A DNA stretch of 64,000 nt, from positions 2,497,224 to 2,561,223 of the forward strand of contig NC_091146.1 of the NCBI RefSeq assembly GCF_041381155.1. The letters are read 5' to 3'. Source of the stretch: Argopecten irradians. Its lineage: Eukaryota; Mollusca; Bivalvia; Pectinida; Pectinidae. Position numbers and translations under genes: made by a program. Below, piece by piece: positions 10,241-20,940 of the stretch. Every line of letters starts with the position of its first letter. Positions within the stretch are counted from its first letter, which is position 1. Below the pieces are notes generated by a model. The model was not told where the DNA came from. It saw only the letters and a list, made by a program, of their open reading frames with translations, and did not search any database.

Positions 10241-12884
10241 ACAAGAGGCCCATGGGCCTTAACGGTCATCTGACTATTAGTACAATACAACATAGTCATT
10301 TAAAGATTTTAGCCTATTTGACCTGTGACCTTGATTGAAGGTCAAGGTAATTCATTTGAGCAAACTTGGTAGCCCTTCATCCCAGCATGCTACATGCCCA
10401 ATATCAGTACCCTGGGCCTTCTGGTTCTTGAGAAGAAGTCGTTTAAAGATTTTAGCCTATTTGACCCTCGGGACCTTGAATGAAGGTCAGGGTCATCTAT
10501 TTGAACAAACTTGGTAGCCCTTCATCCCAGCATACCACAGGCCTAATATCAGGTCTCCAGAAGAATATCTAGGTCTCCAGTTATTCACAAGAATTTTTTT
10601 TTAAAGGATTTTAGCCTATTTGACCCCTGTGACCTTGAATGAAGGTCAAGGTCATTTATTTGAACAAACTTGGTAGCCCTTCATCCCAGCATGTCACAGG
10701 CCCAATATCAGTACCCTGGGCCTTCTGGTTCTTGAGAAGAAGTGGTTTAAAGATTTTAGCCTATTTGACCCTCGTGACCTTGAATGAAGATCAAGGTCAT
10801 CTATTTGAACAAACTTGGTAGCCCTTCATCCCAGCATGTCACAGGCCTAATATCAGTACCCTGGGCCTTCTGGTTCTTGAGAAGAAGTCATTTAAAGATT
10901 TTAGCCTATTTTACCCCCGTGACCTTGAATGAAGGTCAAGGTCATTCATTTGAACAAACTTGGCAGCCCTTCATCCCAGCATGCCACAGGCCTAATATCA
11001 GGTCTCTAGGCCTCTTAGTTATTCACAAGAATTTTTTTTAAAAAATTTTAGCCTATTTGACCCCTGTGACCTTGAATGAAGGTCAAGGTCATTTATTTGA
11101 ACAAACTTGGTAGCTCTTCATCCCAGCATGTCATAGGCCCAATATCAGTACCCTGGGCCTTCTGGTTCTTGAGAAGAAGTGGTTTAAAGATTTTAGCCTA
11201 TTTGACCCTCGTGACCTTGAATGAAGGTCAAGGTCATCTATTTGAACAAACTTGGTAGCCCTTCATCCCAGCATGTCACAGGCCTAATATCAGTACCCTG
11301 GGCCTTCTGGTTCTTGAGAAGAAGTCGTTTAAAGATTTAAGCCTATTTGACCCCCGTGACAGTCATTCATTTGAACAAACTTGGCAGCCCTTCATCCCAG
11401 CATGCCACAGGCCTAATATCAGGTCTCTAGGCCTCTTAGTTATTCACAAGATTTTTTTTTAAAGAATTTTAGCCTATTTGACCCCTGTGACCTTGAATGA
11501 AGGTCAAGGTCATTTATTTGAACAAACTTGGTAGCCCTTCATCCCAGCATGTCATAGGCCCAATATCAGTACCCTGGGCCTTCTGGTTCTTGAGAAGAAG
11601 TCGTTTAAAGATTTTAGCCTACTTGACCTTCGTGACCTTGAATGAAGGTCAAGGTCATCTATTTGAACAAACTTTATAGCTCTTCATCCCAGTATGCCAC
11701 AGGCCTAATATCAGGTTTCCATGCCTCTTAGTTATTCACAAGAAGTTTTTTAAAGGATTTTAGCCTATTTGACCCCTGTGACCTTGAATGAAGGTCAAGG
11801 TCATTTATTTGAACAAACTTGGTAGCCCTTCATCCCAGCATACTACAGGCCTAATAATATCAGTACCCTGGGCCTTCTGGTTCTTGAGAAGAAGTCGTTT
11901 AAAGATTTTAGCCTTTTTGACCCCTGTGACCTTGAATGAAGGTCAAGGTCATCTATTTGAACAAACTTGGTAGCCCTTCATCCCAGCATGTCACAGGCCT
12001 AATATCAGTTACCCTGGGCCTTCTGGTTCTTGAGAAGAAGTCGTTTAAAGATTTAAGCCTATTTGACCCCCCCGTGACAGTCATTCATTTGAACAAACTT
12101 GGCAGCCCTTCATCCCAGCATGCCACAGGCCTAATATCAGGTCTCTAGGCCTCTTAGTTATTCACAAGAAGTTTTTTAAAGAATTTTAGCCTATTTGACC
12201 CCTGTGACCTTGAATGAAGGTCAAGGTCATTTATTTGAACAAACTTGGTAGCCCTTCATCCCAGCATGTCACAGGCCTAATATCAGTACCCTGGGCCTTC
12301 TGGTTCTTGAGAAGAAGTTGTTTAAAGATTTTAGCCTATTTGACCCCTGTGACCTTGAATGAAGGTCAAGGTCATTCATTTGAACAAACTTGGTAGCCCT
12401 TCATCACAGCATGCCACAGGCCTAATATCAGGTCTCTAGGCCTCTTAGTTATTCACAAGAAGTTTTTTTAAAGGATTTTAGCCTATTTGACCCCTGTGAC
12501 GTTGAATGAAGGTCAAGGTCATTTATTTGAACAAACTTGGTAGCCCTTCATCCCAGCATACTACAGGCCCAATATCAGTTCCCTGGGCCTTCTGGTTCTT
12601 GAGAAGAAGTCGTTTAAAGATTTTAGCCTTTTTGACCCCTGTGACCTTGAATGAAGGTCAAGGTCATTTGTTTGAACAAACTTGGTAGCCCTTCATCCCA
12701 GCAACCTACAGGCCAAATATGAGTACCCTGGGCCTTCCGGTTATTGAGAAGAAGTCGTTTGAATGAAAAGTTTATGGACGGCGGACGGCGGACGACTGAC
12801 GGCGGACGGCGGACGGCGCACGACGACGGACGGTGCATGATGACAATAGGTCATCCTGACCCTTTGGGTCAGATGACCTAAAAA
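10241..12884 (+). mobile_element. Dispersed element with internally expanded ~146-bp repeats
   Basis: The left end is ACAAGAGGCCCATGGGCCTT followed by GGTCATCTGAC. The right end is a GACGGCGGACGG-rich tract (12776-12835) followed by a hairpin AGGTCATCCTGACC / GGGTCAGATGACCT and AAAAA. GGTCATCTGAC and its inverse therefore lie near both ends. The body is about 17 tandem units of ~146 bp, each with TTTAGCCTATTTGACC, TGAATGAAGGTCAAGGTCA and GCCCTTCATCCCAGCATG. Two unit types alternate: one with CTGGGCCTTCTGGTTCTTGA, one with TCTAGGCCTCTTAGTTATTC. Open frames of about 60 codons recur in every unit and are repeat by-products. Shorter relatives end at 20754, 36030 and 42105. Confidence 0.8.
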
Positions 12885-13384
12885 GCTATAAGTTTTGATG
12901 AACAAAGTAGTAAAAATCATTCAAATGGCTTCAGATGACTTATAAACGTTAGTTATAACACAGAACTTTTGTACTGAAAAAATGTTGTTTTTATGCCTTA
13001 AATATGTTTAAATGAAAACATACCTGCAGAAGTCACTTTATAATTACTAAAAACATTGTAAAAATGTGTAATGAAATTGAAGACCACAATTTGGCTTCAT
13101 GGTCTCACCGTATGTACTCATTTCACTTCACTATTGATGTAAATAAATGATTTTTGGCAGTACTGCCAAAAATCATTTTCAGCTCTTATTTGTACATGTA
13201 AAATTAAAACCTATGCATTGAAAGCACTGTAATTTTCGAAAAGTTAGTAATTTTTGGTGATGAATAACATATTAAAAGCTCATCTTGATTGGTGAGTATG
13301 AAAAATACGGCACATATAACTTCAACACTTATCATGCACAGATGATTCTCCAAGATTCTTCATGCTATATAGCTACTTTTCGTG
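12885..13384. other. Stretch without a gene; contains a perfect 34-bp palindrome
   Basis: The palindrome is at 13145-13178, centred on GTAC with inner arms TTTTTGGCA / TGCCAAAAA. At 13308-13325 the sequence TACGGCACATATAACTT is the inverse of AAGTTATATGTGCCGTA at about 10176. No coding sequence was recognised. Confidence 0.6.
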
Positions 13385-13712
13385 CTTGTGTAACAGGAGA
13401 GGAGAGAATATAGTGGCCAAACAGCGAACACTAGTAATGTCTACAACTGAGCTACTTGGTCACCGGTGATCGACCCAGTCCAATCCCACTACACTCCTCC
13501 CTTCCTTTTCAAAGCCTTCGGCCTCGATTCTCGAAGACATACAAAACCCTTATACAACCACATTGGGTAATTTAGTTGGGCGCTAAGTTTGTGACAGGAG
13601 AGATGGAGCAGCCAAACAGGTGTTTGTACCCGGTACCTCTGAACACTAGACAAATGTTCTAACGCTGAGCTACCTGGTCACCGAGGATTGATGCAGTTCA
13701 ATCCTGCTATAC
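13385..13712 (-). mobile_element. tRNA-derived SINE, two diverged heads, minus strand
   Basis: Two segments (about 13393-13495 and 13591-13712) each run from a CAGGAGAG end through a degenerate B box and A box (GAGCTACTTGGTCACC; GAGCTACCTGGTCACC) to GATCGACCCAGTCCAATCCC or a close variant. This is the same family as the copies at 29895, 30124 and 60773. Between them lies the family linker with GCCTTCGGCCTCGATTCTCG. Both are too diverged to be tRNA genes. Confidence 0.7.
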
Positions 13713-15943
13713 TTTAGCTACTGTTATAGCGGAAAGGATATCACAGGTGATATCTACAGAGGGTGATATCTACAGAGGGTGATATCTACAGAGGGTGATA
13801 TCTACAGAGGTGATATCTACACAGGTGATATCTACAGAGGTGATATCTACACAGGTGATATCTACACAGGTGATATCTACAGAGGTGATATCTACACAGG
13901 TGATATCTACACAGGTGATATCTACAGAGATGATATCTACAGAGGTGATATCTACAGAGATGATATCTACAGAGGTGATATCTACACAGGTGATATCTAC
14001 AGAGGTGATATCTACAGAGGTGATATCTACACAGGTGATATCTACACAGGTGATATCTACACAGGTGATATCTACACAGGTGATATCTACAGAAGGTGAT
14101 ATATACACAGGTGATATCTACACAGGGTGATATCTACACAGGTGATATCAGTACACAGGTGATATCTACACAGGTGATATCTACAAGGTGATATACACTA
14201 CACAGGTGATATCTACACAGGTGATATCTACACAGGTGATATCTACACAGGTGATATCTACACAGGTGATATCTACAGAGGTGATATATCAGTGATATCT
14301 ACAGAGGTGATATCTACAGAGGTGATATCTACAGAGGTGATATCTACACAGGTGATATCTACAGAGGTGATATCTACAGAGGTGATATCTACACAGGTGA
14401 TATCTACACAGGTGATATCTACACAGGTGATATCTACACAGGTGATATCTACACAGGTGATATCTACAGAAGGTGATATCTACACAGGTGATATCTACAC
14501 AGGTGATATCTACAGAAGGTGATATCTACACAGGTGATATCTACAGAAGGTGATATCTACACAGGTGATATCTACACAGGTGATATCTACACAGGTGATA
14601 TCTACACAGGTGATATCTACACAGGTGATATCTACACAGGTGATATCTACACAGGTGATATCTACACAGGTGATATCTACACAGGTGATATCTACAGAGG
14701 TGATATCTACACAGGGTGATATCTACAGAGGTGATATCTACAGAGGTGATATCTACACAGGTGATATCTACACAGGTGATATCTACACAGGTGATATCTA
14801 CAGAAGGTGATATCTACACAGGTGATATCTACACAGGTGATATCTACAGAGGTGATATCTACACAGGTGATATCTACACAGGTGATATCTACACAGGTGA
14901 TATCTACACAGGTGATATCTACAGAAGGTGATATCTACACAGGTGATATCTACAGAAGGTGATATCTACAGAAGGTGATATCTACACAGGTGATATCTAC
15001 ACAGGTGATATCTACACAGGTGATATCTACACAGGTGATATCTACACAGGTGATATCTACACAGGTGATATCTACACAGGTGATATCTACACAGGTGATA
15101 TCTACACAGGTGATATCTACACAGGTGATATCTACACAGGTGATATCTACACAGGTGATATCTACACAGGTGATATCTACACAGGTGATATCTACACAGG
15201 TGATATCTACACAGGTGATATCTACACAGGTGATATCTACACAGGTGATATCTACACAGGTGATATCTACAGAAGGTGATATCTACACAGGTGATATCTA
15301 CACAGGTGATATCTACAGAAGGTGATATCTACACAGGTGATATCTACAGAAGGTGATATCTACACAGGTGATATCTACACAGGTGATATCTACAGAGGTG
15401 ATATCTACAGAGGTGATATCTACAGAGGGTGATATCTACACAGGTGATATCTACAGAGGTGATATCTACAGAAGGTGATATCTACAGAGGTGATATCTAC
15501 AGAGGGTGATATCTACACAGGTGATATCTACACAGGTGATATCTACAGAAGGTGATATCTACACAGGTGATATCTACAGAAGGTGATATCTACACAGGTG
15601 ATATCTACAGAAGGTGATATCTACACAGGTGATATCTACAGAAGGTGATATCTACACAGGTGATATCTACACAGGTGATATCTACACAGGTGATATCTAC
15701 ACAGGTGATATCTACACAGGTGATATCTACACAGGTGATATCTACAGAAGGTGATATCTACACAGGTGATATCTACAGACAGGTGATATCTACACAGGTG
15801 ATATCTACAGAAGGTGATATCTACAGAGGTGATATCTACAGAGGGTGATATCTACACAGGTGATATCTACACAGGTGATATCTACACAGGTGATATCTAC
15901 ACAGGTGATATCTTTTCCGCTACATTAGTAGCTAGCTATACTT
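13706..15943. mobile_element. TIR element filled with a 16-bp minisatellite, 9-bp target duplication
   Basis: The element body is 13715-15934 (2220 bp). Its ends are inverted over 30 bp with 26 matches: the left starts TAGCTACTGTTATAGCGGAA, and the right, read in reverse complement, starts TAGCTACTAATGTAGCGGAA. It is flanked by a 9-bp direct repeat GCTATACTT at 13706-13714 and 15935-15943. The interior is about 135 tandem copies of GGTGATATCTACACAG with CAGA/CACA and one-base length variants. No transposase is present. A 9-bp duplication is known for Mutator-like and fold-back elements; the superfamily is not decided. The insertion lies at the end of the SINE to its left. Confidence 0.85.
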
Positions 15944-15954
15944 GAAACCGGTTT

Positions 15955-16060
15955 TCGGTCACAACATCAAATTTAAGAGGAGTGGGAAAATGCACAATCA
16001 GACCGGAGTTTGAACCCGGAACCTCCAAATATTAGCCAGATGTTAAACAGTACCAGTACA
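15955..16060 (-). mobile_element. SINE remnant
   Basis: GGAGTTTGAACCCGGAACCT around 16006-16025 matches a tRNA B-box region on the minus strand. It is a short remnant without a clear A box. Confidence 0.45.
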
Positions 16061-16069
16061 AGGGTTTCA

Positions 16070-16600
16070 AGATATCAAAACAACTTATAAAACATTAAAT
16101 ATTTTACCAGTTATATTACTCTTTATTAACTTTTGCCACAGGCCAACACGATAAACCGAGTCAAAGGCCTTTTTGAAATAAATAAAGGCACAGTATTTTT
16201 TTTACCTGAAGACAAGTACAACGATATAAAGTACATGTAAAATAAATATATTGTCTACGGTTGAATGACCTTTTCGGAAGCCCGCCTGTGCGTGACTGAT
16301 GAGATCAATTTCATCCGATAGTTTATACAACCTAGCATTGATAACAGACGTAAAAACCTTTCCAAGACACGAAACGAGTGTAATTGCCCTGTAATTATCT
16401 AGATCTTTGGGATCACCTTTATTTTTAAAGATAGGCTTAATAATCCCCGTACTCCAGCTTTCCGGAATAATACCGGTGTCGAGAACAATATTAAAAAGTT
16501 GCTGAGGTACAGGTGTTGTCAATGGTTCCTCTATGGTAGATGGTACCGACACGGTTGAACGGTATTGCCTCACCCTCTTTGACCGATGGTTAATACTTTT
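16070..16600 (-). pseudogene. Non-LTR retrotransposon reverse transcriptase fragment
   Basis: On the minus strand, conceptual translation gives reverse-transcriptase core motifs in order: IPESWSTGIIKPIFKNKGD, NYRAITLVSCLGKVF, ISHAQAGFRKGHSTVDNIF, then, in another frame at the lower-coordinate end, FKKAFDSVYRVGLWQKL (motif A region, D present) and NITGKIFNVL. This is the order found in LINE ORF2 of Jockey/RTE-like invertebrate elements. Endonuclease, catalytic motif C and both ends are missing, and a frameshift lies near 16200. It is therefore a dead 5'- and 3'-truncated fragment. The first ~20 residues of the open frame at the high-coordinate side do not look like LINE sequence. Confidence 0.85.
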
Positions 16601-16619
16601 CGCCCTGGGCATGCTGATT

Positions 16620-17740
16620 ATCTGTAGATCTTATAAAAACACAAATGATTCAATACATTATCCGTGTTTTAATTACATTTAAAGCTTAAAATAGTGATGT
16701 AAACATGTACTTGATTTCATGACCATGCCCTGCATTAATGTAAACCAATAGTTTTATCCAGTCTGACAGCTGCCTGGCCGCAGGCGAATGTCAACAAATT
16801 TGCAAACTTTTGATAAGCATTATGATGTTCTTGTTGTACTTTTGCTGTATGTTTTATAGAAATAGAATAGTTATTAATCACTTCATTAAAGTGTTTGTGC
16901 GTTTTTAAGACTTATTATTTATTGTTTTGATCCTGAGGTCTATACGGCAGCCCTGTTGAGACAACACGTGTTATGTGTATATAATGATACAGAATATAAT
17001 GGCAATTCCTATTTGTTCTAATCCTAAATTGTACATGAACTCTTGGTACTAGGTAAGTCATATTCACAAAAATATTGAAATTTAAACAATATTCATGTAT
17101 TTATAATACGGTTTTAAGTTCTTTTAGTTTTACCCATTTTGTGCCTCTTTTACATGTATTTTTTTTTGTCTGGTTCCATCACTCTTTACAGACAATCATC
17201 TAACCAATTTTACAATTTCTAATTTATGTACAGAATGATCCCAAGACACATTGGAAACAGTCACTGACGGAAGAATTCCTTGTGTAATTTTTGTTATCCT
17301 CACCTTGATTGGAGCATAGACAATTCTACGACGTAAGACGTTCCGAGGAAACATTGACATTGATTCATTTTATCTACGGGAGGTATCCTGTATCTGTACC
17401 TCATGGTATCAGTTATAAATTAAATCCTATATTGATCAGCTATACACATGTATCTTAAAAAAATACCGGTATATGGTATGGAATTTTTGTCCATCAGCAA
17501 GTATAATGCAGATTTCCAAATATTAGAATCAAATGGATGTTTAAAACATATTTGCCATTAAAATGTTTTATAAATTACATTAAATTGACACCTTTTTGAA
17601 ACCACTCCAGAATAAATATTCTAAAATTGACATAATGTGTCTGATCATGAAAGGCCTCCATACTTTTTAGAAAGTAGTTCCAAAATGGGTCCTTTCAGTT
17701 TTTTAGACTTGATTAATTTGTTGTTTTTTTTGTTAGGTCA
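16620..17740. other. Stretch without a recognisable gene
   Basis: AT-rich intergenic or intronic sequence. Short open frames only; no repeat structure noted. Confidence 0.5.
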
Positions 17741-17747
17741 CCTAATA

Positions 17748-18336
17748 TTAAAGGGACAATTCAGTCTAAGAGAACATTAAAATTTGTACATATATCGAAA
17801 AAACCCAGTTCTAATGGAAATAAGATCAGTCGGTTTTACTGTGATATGGCAGAAAAGCCCATGGTGGTGAAATGCGTGTGAAATGTTTATACTCGCTCGC
17901 TGTCCGCAATTACACATTGTGGTCGAACATCTTGTATGCCGAACCCTGTCCTTTGCTCGTAGAGTAATGCAACTTTTGTCTAGAACTGCTTAAATCGCTC
18001 TGGTAGTAGTGTGTTTACCTTTTTAGGTGAATTGTCGTGTCTAAAAAATCATTTATCACCTCCTCAGTGGCTATGTAGTTCATCTGTTAAACGTGGGTGA
18101 CTTTGGCTCGGGTATTGGTACAGCGTACATGTACATATTGTACCTGTTTAATCGTATAATCGTATTGATCAACAATTTGTAATTACAACGGTATCAATTA
18201 AAATACTTAACAATGACGTGGAATTTGTCAATATTTTGAGTTATATGTTTCATAAGAAATGTAGAACAATACATTTATGCGATATTTTGATTCTTGGTTA
18301 TGTAAAAGAATTAGCCTGAGTGAATTGTCCCTTTAA
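17748..18336. mobile_element. TTAA-flanked MITE
   Basis: The element body is 17752-18332 (581 bp). Left end AGGGACAATTCAGTC and right end, reverse-complemented, AGGGACAATTCACTC match at 14 of 15 positions, and both ends abut TTAA. TTAA duplications are characteristic of piggyBac and Kolobok superfamilies, so this is probably a non-autonomous member of one of them. There is no coding frame. Confidence 0.8.
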
Positions 18337-18389
18337 ATATCTACATTAAACTATTACTCAAAAATTGCACGACCAATTTATACAAACAT

Positions 18390-19020
18390 GGTTTAAACCA
18401 ATTAGAAAACACGCCGAGAGGACAGACATACTCTATATTTAAATACCATTTTGGCTTCGAAGATTATCTGGTGCGAGTAAATGTAAAAGACAGGAAAACA
18501 ATATGTAAATTTAGAACATCTAATATATTTCCGGTTGAAACTTGAAGATGGGCTGGGATACAACGTCAAGATAGAGTATGTCCACTTTGTAGCACTGGTA
18601 CGGGAGACGAGTTCCATTTTTTATTTGTGTGTAACAACCATAATGTAGCCCAGTTGCGTAGAAAATGTATCCCAAATTACTACCATAAAAATCCTAATAA
18701 CTACAAAATGAAAGGAATGTTCTCAATATTTTATTTAAAAAAAAAACTATATATAAATGTCAGTTTATTCATCCAAAAAATAGTCAAGTTATTATTACAC
18801 ACTTTTATCATCCATCTTTGTGATTATGTAGTAGGTAAGTTTATTATATTTATAACTACAATTATGAAATGTTAATACGTATGTTTTTTTTCCGTATTTT
18901 TTTTTTTTTGCATATTATGTTACATTTTCCCTGTCATGCACTAACTCTGTTTAAAATTGTATGAACTCTTGTTACATACTATATTGTGTGTCTGAGAGAA
19001 TAAATAAAATCTTAAAATCT
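18390..19020 (+). pseudogene. Non-LTR retrotransposon ORF2 C-terminus and 3' end
   Basis: Conceptual translation gives the C-terminal motif run of LINE ORF2: YHFGFEDYLV, KTICKFRTSNIFPVET, RWAGIQRQDRVCPLCSTG, GDEFHFLFVCNN. The cysteine pair CPLC followed by H and C (FHFLFVC) is the zinc-knuckle-like motif common at the end of these proteins. One in-frame TGA stands where a glycine is usual before RWAGI. The 3' end is near 19020, after AATAAATAAAATCTTAAAAT. Being on the opposite strand from the fragment at 16070-16600, it is a separate insertion. Confidence 0.8.
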
Positions 19021-19084
19021 TGTAGTAAGAATTACCTTTTAATGTTTTATAATAACGATAGAAACCATCAGTGAAAGTAGTTAT

Positions 19085-19880
19085 CCTTTGTCTGTAGTAG
19101 GTTTATAGAACCATTCGATTTAAATGTGTTCGAAAGGCTACACAGCTAGAATTATAGAACCATTCGATATAAATATGTTAATTAGCTAGGATTATAGAAC
19201 CATTCGATATAAATGTGTAAAGAATAGGAAACCAATCATGCTGTATGATTCGGAGTATAATCACTTTTAAATATTTGGGATACTAGTAATGTGTAGTCAA
19301 ACTTGATAGATACGTACTGTGTAGAAAGTGAGCACTTATTACTTGAAATACGGTAAAGAGTATAAAAACACTTGGTCTGATATAAAGTCCGCAACAAGGA
19401 AACATTCAGTGAAATTCCCCCAAAACCAGCAATTGATGCTCAAGTGAAGGTACTTATAACAATAGTGAATCGAGGCTTTGTTAGGAAATCGACCTACGTG
19501 TATATGATAAATGTCGATAAGTATCAAACTGTTACAGGGAAATTCCCTGAAACCCAGAACTGTTTCTCAAGTGAAAGCAATTATAACAATTCTGAAGCAT
19601 ACTAGGAAATTGGCCCACATGTTCTATGACAGATGTTGATAAGTATCCAATAATGAAATTCACTGAAACCCGGAACTATTTCTCAAGTGAAGGTACTTAT
19701 AACAATACTAAACAAACCTTGTAATTGACCTACGTGTATATGATAAATGTCGATAAGAGTCCAACAGTGAAATTTACTGAAACCCGGAAATATTTCTCAA
19801 GTGAAGGTACTTATAACAATAGTAAACAAAACTTGGAAATTGACCTACGTGTTCCGTGACAGATGTTGATAAGTATCTTG
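19085..19880. repeat. Two small tandem repeats (~55 bp x3; ~110 bp x5)
   Basis: Three copies containing TATAGAACCATTCGATATAA (19105-19220), then about five copies of a ~110-bp unit with TTTCTCAAGTGAAGGTACTT and GACCTACGTG (19385-19880). No gene is seen. Confidence 0.75.
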
Positions 19881-20245
19881 TTTATTCAACTAATATTTAT
19901 ACAAATGAACTATGCACATGAAGCATCGGACACGTCGGTATAACTTATTAAGCTTGTCGTTTAATACTTTTATTGTATAATTATTTCGTCCTATTGTCCT
20001 TATTGCATGGCTAACTAATCACTGTCAATGAACGACTTAGGTACACTAGTTTCTGTTAATAATGTTCAAAATGTATATGATTGTAATGTAAATGAAGGCA
20101 GATGTTGTAGTATTTTAACCCTCCCTCAACCAATATCATACATTGTTATCATATGTAATGCCAAAGTCATTTATGATTTTTAAGTATCATTTGATAAAAA
20201 AAGAAACTATTAGGGGGAGGATTATTACCATGGTCATGATATACA
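19881..20245. other. Stretch without a recognisable gene
   Basis: AT-rich sequence; nothing recognised. Confidence 0.5.
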
Positions 20246-20754
20246 ACAAGAGTCCCTGAGGGCCTGTATCGCTCACCTGGTTTGTAATGCCAAGTAATGT
20301 TCTGAATACATGTTCATTGTTTCTTTTCTGAAGGAATTTGAATATTTACCTCTAACTCCTCCATTGAGCCCCGCCCCTCCTGCCCCCAGGCGGTCAGAGC
20401 CAAAATTAATACAAGTTCTCTTCCTCTTCCCCCTAGGATATTTGTGGCCAAATTTGGTTACAATCCATGCAGAACTGTAGGACAATTAGCGATTTATAGG
20501 ATTATAGGATTTACCTCTAATTCCCCTGTTGGGCCCCGCCCCTCCTGCCCCTGGGGGGGATCAGAGCCAAATTGTTTACAAGTTCTGTTCCTCTTCCCCT
20601 AAGGATATTATTGTGGCCAAATTTGATTACAAGATTACAATCCGTGCAGAACTCTATGACTCAGTAGCGATTTAAAGGAAATGTTGACTGACGGACGAAG
20701 GACGCCGCGCCATGACATAAGCTCACCGGCCCTTTGGGCCAGGTGAGCTAAAAA
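20246..20754 (+). mobile_element. Dispersed element ending in GAGCTAAAAA hairpin
   Basis: The left end is CAAGAGTCCCTGAGGGCCTG followed by GCTCACCTGG. The right end has GACGGACGAAGGACGCCGCG, then the hairpin GCTCACCGGCCC / GGGCCAGGTGAGC and AAAAA. GCTCACC(T)GG is thus inverted between the ends. Two tandem internal segments contain CCGCCCCTCCTGCCCC. It is a short relative of the element at 10241-12884 and has no coding capacity. Confidence 0.75.
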
Positions 20755-20940
20755 TTTTGTTTTAATACAATAGGTTATTCAGTTAAGTACATATGGAAAG
20801 CCAAAATTATCCTTAGTATTTTTGGGAATAGGGTCTATATCATCATAGCCATAGTACTTTGATTCCCCTCTTCACTTCTGAAGAAATTTTCTCATATTCT
20901 CTACAAATAACCCTTAAAATAATTAAAAATCATCAGTTTT

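Noticed and set aside
10335-12688. Recurrent ~60-codon frames containing QHVTGPISVPWAFWFLRRS
   Set aside because: One per 146-bp unit pair in a tandem repeat. Sequence conservation is at DNA level and includes the frame edges.
13770-15848. Frames of GDIYTGDIYR and VISTQVISTQ type
   Set aside because: A 16-bp repeat read in three frames. It interrupts itself whenever a unit has an extra base.
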